Source of the DNA: Bacillus tianshenii
Lineage (GTDB): Bacteria; Bacillota; Bacilli; Bacillales; Bacillaceae_N
Assembly: GCA_020524525.2 (NCBI GenBank)
Contig: CP129018.1
Location: 2,360,115-2,424,114, forward strand
DNA length: 64,000 nt
Direction of reading: 5' to 3'
The notes under the pieces are model-generated. The model was not told the origin of the DNA. It saw only the letters and a list, made by a program, of their open reading frames with translations, and did no database searches. Shown piece by piece: positions 18,073 to 27,058 of this stretch (its first letter is position 1; each line of letters starts with the position of its first letter). Position numbers and translations under genes: made by a program.

Positions 18073-18083
18073 ACACGTTCACC

Positions 18084-19145
18084 TCACTCATGATCAATAA
18101 AAATTTCAAATTGCAAAGGTTCTAATCCAGTATATTGCGGAGCACCCTTCTCAACCTTTAGCCAAAACATCTGCTCTCCGCCTGGAACCAACGATGTAAT
18201 TGCCAGTGTATCGCTATAAGTACCTGGAACGCCTCCAACGTCTGAAGATATGTCAGCCCACTGGTACCCGAATTTTGAATCGTACTGTTGAACCATTAGT
18301 TCAATATTTTGTGCAGTCATTACATTACTTGGGTTTTTTAGCGTCATTTGTACTTCCAGTTTTCCGTTCTGCATGTAACCGATATCTGTCTCTGTATCAG
18401 GTGCAAGTTCAGCTCCATTTTGTTCAACGATTAGATATGTTCCGTATTCATATACATCGCCGCCATAAAATTCTGAATCAATAGAGCCTATTAATGTATT
18501 GGTTTCATCTTTAACGTCTATTCTGCCGCTTAATGCGAGACGAGGAATTTCAAAAAGCACATAAGTGGTGCTTTGTTCAACTAGTTTTGATGAAACAAGT
18601 GAATTCGAATCATCATACAGTTCAACATTCCAACCAGGGAGTACATTTGTAATATAGAGTTTATCCCCTTTGCATAACACCATCCTATCTACATCAAAAG
18701 GAATGGTGCTGCCGCTTTTTAAAATTACACCAGCCTTTCCAGCTTCAAGTTCTGCGCTGTCTATATATTCAACTGTATCTCCTGTAACTCCGTAGAAGTC
18801 CCACACAAGCCCCATTCTTACTGCACGATATTTATCGTAGCTCTTTCCGCTAGTAAGCAACGTTTCTAGCAATTCGATTTTTGTTTCACTATCTTTCCAA
18901 ACAATTAAGCCTGCCCTATCTACACTTTCGACTGGTACAAAGTCTGCCCAGAATTCAAGTGCTATGTCTTGTACAGGCAAATTAAAAAGCGCAAGAGTGT
19001 CTCCTGCGCTTGGCATTAATCTTAAATAACCTGGATTTTCTGTAGCATTAGCTTGACCTGAAATATTCCACCTAGAGTCTAGTATGTCAAATTGGTCATT
19101 TACAATAAGACCCGTTTCCCTGCGGTACATCCGCATAGCTGTCAC
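18084..19145 (-). CDS. Hypothetical tail protein, 353 aa
   Basis: No family recognised. The N-terminal 100 residues (NDQFDILDSRWNISGQAN, then ALEFWADFVPVESVDRAGLIVWKD) look like a lectin/glucanase-type jelly roll as in LamG domains. The C-terminus has an Ig-like or fibronectin-like strand pattern. It lies among tail-tip genes, 4 bp after the 19150-21036 gene, so it is likely a virion surface protein. Confidence 0.65.
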   Translation of the reverse strand: MTAMRMYRRETGLIVNDQFDILDSRWNISGQANATENPGYLRLMPSAGDTLALFNLPVQDIALEFWADFVPVESVDRAGLIVWKDSETKIELLETLLTSGKSYDKYRAVRMGLVWDFYGVTGDTVEYIDSAELEAGKAGVILKSGSTIPFDVDRMVLCKGDKLYITNVLPGWNVELYDDSNSLVSSKLVEQSTTYVLFEIPRLALSGRIDVKDETNTLIGSIDSEFYGGDVYEYGTYLIVEQNGAELAPDTETDIGYMQNGKLEVQMTLKNPSNVMTAQNIELMVQQYDSKFGYQWADISSDVGGVPGTYSDTLAITSLVPGGEQMFWLKVEKGAPQYTGLEPLQFEIFIDHE

Positions 19146-19149
19146 CGCC

Positions 19150-21036
19150 TTAATAAAACTTTCTCCAATCCCAAATTGAATAAAAATTCGGCTTACCGAG
19201 CATTAGCCAAATTAATTCTTCTTCATCAATAAGCGTGCCAGGAATAGTTCCGCCTGGGATAATGCTTTCCCATCGATTTATTCTTTTGAAAGTCTCTAAA
19301 AATACATATATAGCACCCTTCTCAATAAATCGATTGCCCGACACATCCATGTGATATAGGGAAGGGATAATCTTTTTAGCATTTCCTGAATCATTAAACA
19401 AAAGCTGTGTATCGTAATGAAGATCGCGTGTGAATTTATCAAGCCAGTGCTGATAAGCATCATATACGTTTATTCGTGTACCGTTATGACCTTCATGCAA
19501 TATAACATGTGAATGATTTACTCTTTCATTAAATCGACTTTCGAAGAAAAGCGAATCGCGTTCATTCTTCCGAAGGTACTCTTCGCTAAATAACTGTTTG
19601 CTTGTTATTAGTTTTTTTCTAGTCAGGTTTATTAAAGATGAATTCATCATGTGTTGGATTTCTTGTCTGCGTCCTTCAACATCTCTACTTAAAATGGACC
19701 GATAAAATTGTTTGACTGCAGCTGTTTGATAAATGTGTTGCAACGAAGTTTGCAAAGGGGATCCTTTGAATCGATAATTCTGTGAATTAGTTGCTTCAAA
19801 TGTAATGTTTCTGATTGCTTTATCATGTGTGAACGTATGGCCAAAGAAACTGAGAGACCTTTTATAAGTGCTGATACTGCTTAAATTTGCTAACCTCATT
19901 TGGTTTAATTGCAGTCTAACGTTTTCAATCATAAAGGATGTATAGTTTAATAATCGATTTAGATAATCGTCTTGATGCTTTATTGTTTCTTTAATACCGT
20001 GTTTGACTGATTGTTCTTTATGAGATGTAACTGCAACCTTTGGTACCTGTTTATAGCGTTCATCTTCAAATAATAAAGATTCTTTGCCAAAGAGTTCCCC
20101 ATTTTCTTTATTAAGATGAACTGACCGGTGTATAAATGCTTTTCGAAGTTCATCAGCTTGAACTTTCCCCGCATTCAGTGCAACTAACCTTAGTACCTTC
20201 TCCTGCTTCTCATTCAATGTATGGTGCTCATTTTGACGAGATAGTGTTAAGCTACTAGTTATTTCTGAATCATAAATATTGTTCCTCTTAATTATATGTG
20301 AACCAGCACTGACGGAATCTATTTCATTTAATCGTTTAGACGCTTGCGTGTTCGATATGCTAACCGATTGAACTCGATCACGTTCAGCTATGTGTTTATC
20401 CGTTATTTGTATTTCTTGCTCATTCTGCCTTGATACATAGCTTGGGTGTACAATCTCGATTTCATTTGACTGTATTTTTTGTACAGATTCACGCTTATTG
20501 TGGTAAACGTGATGTTTATGAATACGGTCACCTAGTTTATTTTCAACATGCTTGAATTCTCTATGCTTTGTTCCTGATAGTTTTACATCATTTTCTTTAT
20601 GTGAAATGTTTTCTCTGTCCATTGAACTTTGCACTGATACAGCTGGTTCATAAACACTGTATTTATTCATTCTTTCTGCAGCTAAGAATGAATCTAGTAC
20701 CGAATGGACGCTTTTAATTCTCTTTCCGTACGAATGTCCCTCAACCAGCTTGGCAGGCAATACAGAGCGTACAGGAAGCCTGAAAATATATCGAACTTTT
20801 GTATAAAGCCACGCCTTGTACATATTCAATTCAAAAGAATATTTTTTACTTAGCTCATGCTGGTTAACGTGCAACGCATATAGCTTTCTCAAGTATACGT
20901 CTGCTATCCGGCTTCTTATGATGTATGGATTAGGTTCACAATGAACATGTACTTTCAAAGCATACCGTTTTGATTTAAAAGAAGTGCTGGCTTTTATTCC
21001 ATATTGCTTTACCTTCACCGGCCAGCACCTCCTCAT
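19150..21036 (-). CDS. Unknown basic 628-aa protein in the tail region
   Basis: I do not recognise this protein. It is unusually rich in Lys, Arg, His, Asn and Ser over its whole length, with segments such as IHKHHVYHNKRESVQK and HREFKHVENKLGD, and lacks a clear membrane segment or enzymatic motif. Only the C-terminal 60 residues (ESIIPGGTIPGTLIDEEELI, then WLMLGKPNFYSIWDW) look like an ordinary folded structural domain. It is 3 bp from the 21040-23019 tail gene, in the same operon. A DNA- or wall-contacting tail component is possible but unproven. Confidence 0.65.
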   Translation of the reverse strand: MRRCWPVKVKQYGIKASTSFKSKRYALKVHVHCEPNPYIIRSRIADVYLRKLYALHVNQHELSKKYSFELNMYKAWLYTKVRYIFRLPVRSVLPAKLVEGHSYGKRIKSVHSVLDSFLAAERMNKYSVYEPAVSVQSSMDRENISHKENDVKLSGTKHREFKHVENKLGDRIHKHHVYHNKRESVQKIQSNEIEIVHPSYVSRQNEQEIQITDKHIAERDRVQSVSISNTQASKRLNEIDSVSAGSHIIKRNNIYDSEITSSLTLSRQNEHHTLNEKQEKVLRLVALNAGKVQADELRKAFIHRSVHLNKENGELFGKESLLFEDERYKQVPKVAVTSHKEQSVKHGIKETIKHQDDYLNRLLNYTSFMIENVRLQLNQMRLANLSSISTYKRSLSFFGHTFTHDKAIRNITFEATNSQNYRFKGSPLQTSLQHIYQTAAVKQFYRSILSRDVEGRRQEIQHMMNSSLINLTRKKLITSKQLFSEEYLRKNERDSLFFESRFNERVNHSHVILHEGHNGTRINVYDAYQHWLDKFTRDLHYDTQLLFNDSGNAKKIIPSLYHMDVSGNRFIEKGAIYVFLETFKRINRWESIIPGGTIPGTLIDEEELIWLMLGKPNFYSIWDWRKFY

Positions 21037-21039
21037 TAA

Positions 21040-23019
21040 TTACGTAAGATTATCAACTAATATCGCCACTCCAATTGGAGCAAACGGACTCACATTTTCA
21101 ATACAAAACGGTGTTCGCGGTGTAGTAGGTAATGAATATCGATACTTTTGTTTATATAAATAACTTGCTAGAACTTTTGCTCCAGCTGTCGGTGGGGTTG
21201 TAAATTCAATTGTCTTCGTGTCAGGGTTATAAGTGTAATCAGAACCTTCTATTACTGCTGAACAATCTACCTGAACCTGCAGCGTACCTGTTTGAGCTGT
21301 TCGCTTTGTATCAAAGGTTTTACGTTCACTATTTCCGTCTCCAAGCCATTCGTTGGTAACGGTTTCTTCAACCTCTAAATCATCCGTTTGAGAAATACCT
21401 TTCGGGTGACATGCATACATATCATCGAGTTCCCCGACTTCTCCATCATTGGGGTGAACGATAAATATTCGACTGAAATGATGTTTGTCAGTATATTTAG
21501 ATGGATTCAAGCGCCCATCATTTAATGGATCAATGGCCTTATCATGTGTAAAGAAGCTCAAATAATATTTTTGATAATACGCTCCTCCAATCGATTGCTG
21601 AATCAAGACACTATCATTTCCGTTTGATGTTTCTGCTCCGTAATCGATTATCACAGGCCCCAACTTGCTTCCAGGGCTGTATTTGATTTCATCGGAATCT
21701 CTTGTTCCTGATATGAGCGCCATATTCATTCTTGGCGATTGGTCAAACAGCTTAACCTTGCCTGCGTAGAAAGGGGAAAAATAAGCCTCATCAGCTCCAC
21801 CAGCTGCATCAGGACGAAAGATTCCTGTTATCCGGTCCTTATTGGCTTGCCCCCAATAATACATATAGGAGTCGCGTTGCCACGCTGCACTAAATTGATC
21901 AGTAGATACAAATGACATTACGGTAGGTGGTGACGGAATCATATAAACAAGTGATTGATATACAGCTTCCATCAAACTTTCTATATCATCAGGATTAAAT
22001 GAGTCTACTTCATAATCATTTATAGTGGTATTTGCAGTTCCTACCGGTATTCCACCTGCTAAAGATGTATAATCTACTGTTATTTCAGAACCTAATGGCG
22101 GAGCTGTATTAAAAGTGATTAGACCTGTTTCGTTGTCTACTGTATACTCTGTGGCGTCAACAAACTGTGCATCAATGTATACCTTTAAAGTTCCGCTTTT
22201 GATAGGAGAAGACGGTGTATAAAATTCTGTTGTAGTTCCATCTCCATCAGCAAGTTTTAAAGCTACATTTCCTGGAACGATTTTAGTATATGATACGGAA
22301 ACAACCTTCCCGCTTGAAGGGGCGGTATTAAAAGTAATGTCTCCGGTTTCCAAATCAACTGTATACTCTGCAGAATCAACTAGATTATTATCTAAATAAA
22401 CTTTCAAAGTTCCGTCTTTAATTGGTCCAGAAGGTGTTTTGAAGATAATTTTCACACCATCTCCGTTACCAATGGTAATTCCTGTGGTCGTTCCTTTCTT
22501 TTCTTGAAGATATACGGTTTTAAACGTAAAAAAAATAAGCCTATTTGGAGGCTCTGGTGCATTCCAAGCTAATTTGTATGTTGCCGAAACAACTTGACCA
22601 GGTTCCGGAGGCGTATCGAACGTCACTCTACCAGTCACTAAATCAACTTCATATTCTGCTTCATTGACTGGCACATCATCTATATGCAGCGTAAAGGGTT
22701 CATCGTCGCTAATAGGAAGGATTTTAACTTGAAATTCAACTTGTGTTCCATCAGCTATTCCTAGTTTTCCAAAGTTAGTATCGTTAAAAATAATACGCTG
22801 ATCATTAAATTTAGAAGCGCTAGTATCATAACCATGCACCATACCCAAGTGTCTTATCTGCCCGTCTGTCCCTTTTGAGCGAAACAAACGGACATCTCCG
22901 AATTTTTGCCCTTTGTATATTCGATATTTCAAGAAATTATTCCAGCCTTCATTTTGAAAAAGGTCAGTTAAATCATCAGCAAAGCTTTGAATATATGAGG
23001 TTTTATCAAACCACGTCAT
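21040..23019 (-). CDS. Tail protein with four internal beta-repeat modules, 659 aa
   Basis: The framework is homologous to the adjacent 23016-24422 protein: FRPDAA, SIGGAYYQKYYLSF, LNPSKYTDKHH, HPNDGEVGELDD and ENVSPFAPIG have counterparts in order. Inserted in the N-terminal half are three copies of a roughly 60-residue beta module (landmarks GTLKVY, EYTVD, TGxITFNTAP), with a fourth near the C-terminus (GTLQVQ, DYTYNPDTKTIEFTTPP). The overlap with the next gene is 4 bp. Likely virion tail-tip structure. Confidence 0.7.
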   Translation of the reverse strand: MTWFDKTSYIQSFADDLTDLFQNEGWNNFLKYRIYKGQKFGDVRLFRSKGTDGQIRHLGMVHGYDTSASKFNDQRIIFNDTNFGKLGIADGTQVEFQVKILPISDDEPFTLHIDDVPVNEAEYEVDLVTGRVTFDTPPEPGQVVSATYKLAWNAPEPPNRLIFFTFKTVYLQEKKGTTTGITIGNGDGVKIIFKTPSGPIKDGTLKVYLDNNLVDSAEYTVDLETGDITFNTAPSSGKVVSVSYTKIVPGNVALKLADGDGTTTEFYTPSSPIKSGTLKVYIDAQFVDATEYTVDNETGLITFNTAPPLGSEITVDYTSLAGGIPVGTANTTINDYEVDSFNPDDIESLMEAVYQSLVYMIPSPPTVMSFVSTDQFSAAWQRDSYMYYWGQANKDRITGIFRPDAAGGADEAYFSPFYAGKVKLFDQSPRMNMALISGTRDSDEIKYSPGSKLGPVIIDYGAETSNGNDSVLIQQSIGGAYYQKYYLSFFTHDKAIDPLNDGRLNPSKYTDKHHFSRIFIVHPNDGEVGELDDMYACHPKGISQTDDLEVEETVTNEWLGDGNSERKTFDTKRTAQTGTLQVQVDCSAVIEGSDYTYNPDTKTIEFTTPPTAGAKVLASYLYKQKYRYSLPTTPRTPFCIENVSPFAPIGVAILVDNLT

Positions 23020-24422
23020 GAAACATCACTCTCCTCGAGTAAACCTAACCCTACAGGGCGATAAGCAGTAGCAGGTATTTTAGTGAACGGTGAGATAGCC
23101 TCAATTAAAAAATAACGATAGTTATCGTATGAATCAGGACAGTATTGCTTTTCTACCTTTAAAATATCACCGTCTTGAATGGACATTGGCATTGTTGCAA
23201 CGCAATTAGGTAAAATTCCTACATCACCATCATCCGCATGTTTAATGTAAATTGTAGATGAATGAACTTTGTTTGTATGTCTTGAAGGATTGTATTGATA
23301 ATTCAAAAATGATGAACCGCTCTGGCGGAACGCTCGCGGGTACTCACCCCCATTTGGTCCTTTCCGTTCTGGCGGCATAGCGTTAGGCGAAACTTTCATG
23401 TTCAAATGGTGTGCTTGGTACCTCGAACCGCCAATTGTTTTATGAACCATAATGTTATCTACTCCGTTAGATGGGTTAGACATGTAGTTTTTTTGCAACG
23501 GTTGCAGAATAGAGTTTATTGGAGTCACACTATCAAATTCATAGTTTTGTTGTTTAGATGCCGTCGCACTTCCGGCAAATAGTGCATTCATTTTAAGTGT
23601 TTCATCGTGACACGCAAATTTCCCCCAAAACACAGGCATCATCGGAACTTGGTTTGAATCATAAGCAGCCGCTGCATCCGGCTCGAATATGACAAACATG
23701 GTTTCTCCATCTAACTGACCTCGAAGACGAATAATACTATCATTCCACCAGTTTGTATTTGTATCGACAAAGTTTGCTCCATGATCTGATTGATAGCTTT
23801 CAAGTGCTGGGACACGAATTCGTGCTTCCGCGATTGGCGACTGTAATAAATCTGGACGCGATTCCACCACCGTCACACGTAAAATTGGGTCACTTTGCGT
23901 AGGAATTGAATCGACTTTTGTTTCTATCACTTCAATGTCAAGCGCTGCTCGTTTTAAATCCCCTTCCCAAACAATAACAACATCCTCACCAGCTGGGGAA
24001 TCAGTATTAACCTTTGGTACATGATTTGGCTCTTTTTCAAGCATGTACATGTACAATGTGTGTCCTTGTTTAAATAAAGGGAATTTATTTGTAAAGAAAT
24101 TGGCTAAGTTAGCGTATTGATTGGCTTGGTCATTTTTAGGCTGCGCCTCATTTGGGATATCAAACATCATCATCGAAATATCTGCACCTATGGCCAAACC
24201 AAAGTACATGCCGGCCTGAGACTTCCAGATATAATGGTTCGCTACAAAACAATTAAATTTTGTAGAAGGAAAGGTCTCACTTAAAAATTCAGGGTCTAAC
24301 CACTTTTTATCAAAAGCTACTTTCTTGAATTGCAGGACTAATTCCCATCCAGCTGTTGTTAATAACGATGATAAATTATTTTGAAGTTGTCCTTCTTGAA
24401 GTCTTTCATCGATCCAAGGCAT
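23016..24422 (-). CDS. Tail protein, paralogue of its downstream neighbour, 468 aa
   Basis: This protein shares a chain of landmarks with the 21040-23019 product: FEPDAAAAYDSNQVP, KTIGGSRYQAHHLN, YNPSRHTNKVH, HADDGDVGILPN and IEAISPFTKI. It lacks the repeated beta modules. The family's function is unknown to me; gene order places it in the tail tip or baseplate. Confidence 0.7.
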   Translation of the reverse strand: MPWIDERLQEGQLQNNLSSLLTTAGWELVLQFKKVAFDKKWLDPEFLSETFPSTKFNCFVANHYIWKSQAGMYFGLAIGADISMMMFDIPNEAQPKNDQANQYANLANFFTNKFPLFKQGHTLYMYMLEKEPNHVPKVNTDSPAGEDVVIVWEGDLKRAALDIEVIETKVDSIPTQSDPILRVTVVESRPDLLQSPIAEARIRVPALESYQSDHGANFVDTNTNWWNDSIIRLRGQLDGETMFVIFEPDAAAAYDSNQVPMMPVFWGKFACHDETLKMNALFAGSATASKQQNYEFDSVTPINSILQPLQKNYMSNPSNGVDNIMVHKTIGGSRYQAHHLNMKVSPNAMPPERKGPNGGEYPRAFRQSGSSFLNYQYNPSRHTNKVHSSTIYIKHADDGDVGILPNCVATMPMSIQDGDILKVEKQYCPDSYDNYRYFLIEAISPFTKIPATAYRPVGLGLLEESDVS

Positions 24423-24433
24423 CTTTTAACCTC

Positions 24434-24817
24434 CTAATCTCTTAACATAGAAAAATCGACAGCTACAGATTTATTACTGCCGCTGTCGTTGTGATAAATG
24501 AGTTCTATTTTTTCACCGGCTTTCACGGGAACGATGGCCATTAGATATATACCTTGCGGCACACGTTTGATATAAGATGATTCAATAACGAGATTGCTGT
24601 TCACTTTCAAATCCCATCTGTCCAACTCTTCATTTCGTCTAGCATCAACTGCAACAGCAATCAGCTCAACATCGAATGAAAGTGTGAAAGAATCTATTAC
24701 AGGTCCTGTGCCATTTGGTATGGTGATGCGCCTTCCAAGCGTGTATGGTTTTGGCTTCGTTGGATAAAACGGTGGGTCAAGGCGACCTCCGCCTAGATAA
24801 CTCGTTTCAAAAACCAA
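24434..24817 (-). CDS. Hypothetical tail-region protein, 127 aa
   Basis: A small beta-rich protein (RRITIPNGTGPVIDSFTLSF; GIYLMAIVPVKAGEKIELIY). No family recognised. It lies 11 bp from each neighbour in the tail operon, suggesting a minor structural or assembly role. Confidence 0.65.
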   Translation of the reverse strand: MVFETSYLGGGRLDPPFYPTKPKPYTLGRRITIPNGTGPVIDSFTLSFDVELIAVAVDARRNEELDRWDLKVNSNLVIESSYIKRVPQGIYLMAIVPVKAGEKIELIYHNDSGSNKSVAVDFSMLRD

Positions 24818-24828
24818 TATTCTTCCTC

Positions 24829-25206
24829 CTATGGGATCGTGATTGTCGGCGGGATGGTTCCACCGCTTCCGCTACCAGGTGTGCCTAACGTTTGAACATC
24901 AACACTTTCTAAAATGCCATTTGTATATTGAAGTGTATATGTTTCGCTGTATCCATTTGGACAAGATGCGATTACCTGGTACAGAAAAACGCCACTGTAT
25001 ATCAAATCAACGGTATAAACAGTTTGTCCGTTCTCTTCACCAATCACTTGCGTCAACCTTCCATTAGATCGAACAAGACGCACCGGAACTTTTGCATCCA
25101 AGCAAGTGCAGCACGTTTGACCATTTCCTAGCCCGTCTACCTCTTTTTTCATCATCTTTTTTAGCATGTATTCAACCGGATAATACAAGTTATCGTGCGG
25201 TACCAA
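24829..25206 (-). CDS. Hypothetical tail-region protein, 125 aa
   Basis: Beta-rich, with a TCCTCLDAKVP cysteine group near residue 32 and a Gly/Ser/Pro-rich flexible C-terminus (TPGSGSGGTIPPTITIP). This suggests a linker-like structural protein; no family is recognised. It follows the hub-like gene by 11 bp. Confidence 0.65.
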   Translation of the reverse strand: MVPHDNLYYPVEYMLKKMMKKEVDGLGNGQTCCTCLDAKVPVRLVRSNGRLTQVIGEENGQTVYTVDLIYSGVFLYQVIASCPNGYSETYTLQYTNGILESVDVQTLGTPGSGSGGTIPPTITIP

Positions 25207-25217
25207 GCATTCACCTC

Positions 25218-26381
25218 CTACGTAAATTCAAGTTCGAGAAAATCAAAATATCCCTGTTCTGAATAGCTGGTCCGAATACCTTTGACCACATATTTTGCTG
25301 AAGCAGTTGATACAATCTCTTTTACTCGACATAAATCATATAATTCAATTCCTGGATGACCTACACTGGCAACTGATATTGACCGAAACTTCTGCCGCAT
25401 GCGACGAAAGAAAGCTGCAGCTGCCATTTGTCGTTTCGCTTCCGTATCTGCCCACGGTATGTCAAGGACTTCTTCTCTAAACTGTCCATTCATGACATGA
25501 TCTCGAAAAAAAGAGTTCACATAGGCATTCATACCATTTTCTGATTTGACCAGTACGTTTGAAAATATATCAATATCATCAATACGGTAACTCAACGACT
25601 GCAGGTTAATTGTCTCATCGAGGACATGGTCAGCTTGACTGCTTTGAGAATACTGCGGAACAGGCTCAACAATCGTCACACCGTCTGAGTTCGAGTGAAT
25701 ACGAGTATATGTGGAAAGTATTAAATCTGATACATACGAATCCCATGTACGACCTCTCTTAATCTCAAACTCTTTTACATCATAAATACTGTTTGTACCA
25801 TGAATGAGTATTGGTGAAGCGCTGATCGATAAACCTATTCGGCTGTGAATATCAATCAATATGTCTCGAGCTGTTGTGTTTGTGTACTTATAGCTTTCAC
25901 CAGTGATATTAGGGGTCTCCACCAATACTTTTTTATACATTGTTCTCCCAGTAATGGTTATTGTCTGCATTTCCGCATTCATAGCAACGGTATCCACTAG
26001 ACCAGTGATTTGTTTTAGTAAATCATTTTCTGTTCCATAGCCAAGCCAAATTTCAACTTTTGTATTTGGCCATATCACCCCAGGCCAAGCATCTGACCAA
26101 GGATTATGAGATGGCTGCCCTCGGTCCATGCGGCTCAAGTCGTCGATTTTCCATTCCGCATAATCCGGCGACAGCCAGCCATCTTGATTGTCTGCTACAA
26201 TGCGGAATTCTCCTGCTGGCGTATCCCAACGTTGGTCAACATCAATACTCATCACGCGATCTAAACGCATTTGTTCATTCGTGTTTTTATTGAAAAGGAA
26301 GACCGCTTGATTAGGCGCTCTTCCCGAAATTTGAAACTGTGATGATAAGTATTGAAGTAAGTCCGGATGAATCAGCCTCAA
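25218..26381 (-). CDS. Tail-associated hub-like protein
   Basis: Follows Dit, where siphoviruses encode the tail-associated hub (gp27/XkdQ-like). Visible signs are a beta-rich N-terminus with MSIDVDQRWDTPAGEFRIVA, VEIWLGYG and the segment TGRTMYKKVLVETPN, then ARDILIDIHSRIGLSIS, typical of hub domains. I start at TTG 26381, which overlaps the Dit stop as TTGA and has AGGTG seven bases ahead; this gives 387 residues. The longer ATG start at 26420 would overlap Dit by 43 bp. Confidence 0.72.
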   Translation of the reverse strand: MRLIHPDLLQYLSSQFQISGRAPNQAVFLFNKNTNEQMRLDRVMSIDVDQRWDTPAGEFRIVADNQDGWLSPDYAEWKIDDLSRMDRGQPSHNPWSDAWPGVIWPNTKVEIWLGYGTENDLLKQITGLVDTVAMNAEMQTITITGRTMYKKVLVETPNITGESYKYTNTTARDILIDIHSRIGLSISASPILIHGTNSIYDVKEFEIKRGRTWDSYVSDLILSTYTRIHSNSDGVTIVEPVPQYSQSSQADHVLDETINLQSLSYRIDDIDIFSNVLVKSENGMNAYVNSFFRDHVMNGQFREEVLDIPWADTEAKRQMAAAAFFRRMRQKFRSISVASVGHPGIELYDLCRVKEIVSTASAKYVVKGIRTSYSEQGYFDFLELEFT

Positions 26382-27058
26382 TGTCCGACACCTGCCAATG
26401 CTGGTGAATGCAGCACACATTTCACCAGATATATTTTCCCTTTCTTGACTTGTTCTAAGGATTGAGGCAATAGAACACCACCATACATTCCTTCTTCTCC
26501 TTTTAGAATGTAGTCGCTTGTCAATCCCTTCATAAACTGATGATAGTTTGTTGTACCTTTGAAGATTAGCTGCATTTCAACCTGACAACCACGTTCAGAT
26601 GTTGACTGATATCGTGTAGAACCATTTAATATGTTAATGCGAATCATTTCTTCCAGTGGCTGAGGTGGTTTTGCAAGTTCAATAGCTTCAATGATCTGCA
26701 GTTCCGGAAACTCTGTACAGTTCAAAAATCGTATTTTTGCTTCATCCCCAGCTTGGTAATTGCGAGTATTAAACTCAATAGTGCGGACACCTTCATCCAC
26801 GAATACATAATGACGCGTCCACGGCCAACTAGCTCGATATGATGCTTTTTCATCACCATCAACTTTCACAAAAAATTCCCCTTGGCCAAGACGGCCATTT
26901 GCATCATTCGCTACTTTAGCATAAAAATCAAACGCCACCCAACCAGGTGTCGGAAAGGTGATATTTCGTAGAACACCACTTGTTACAGCAACTTCACCTG
27001 GTTCATTTACAAAGTTATTTCCACGTCTGTAAAGCTTTTTGAATCCCATATCCCTCAC
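26378..27058 (-). CDS. Distal tail protein (Dit)
   Basis: Dit forms the hexameric ring joining the tail tube to the tip. The protein starts MRDMGFKKLYRRGNNFVNEPGEVAV and contains a central beta-sandwich with a galectin-like region, followed by LEEMIRINILNGSTRYQ near residue 135. Size (226 aa) and place directly after the tape measure gene fit the Dit family. Motif support is weaker than order support. Confidence 0.75.
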   Translation of the reverse strand: MRDMGFKKLYRRGNNFVNEPGEVAVTSGVLRNITFPTPGWVAFDFYAKVANDANGRLGQGEFFVKVDGDEKASYRASWPWTRHYVFVDEGVRTIEFNTRNYQAGDEAKIRFLNCTEFPELQIIEAIELAKPPQPLEEMIRINILNGSTRYQSTSERGCQVEMQLIFKGTTNYHQFMKGLTSDYILKGEEGMYGGVLLPQSLEQVKKGKIYLVKCVLHSPALAGVGH

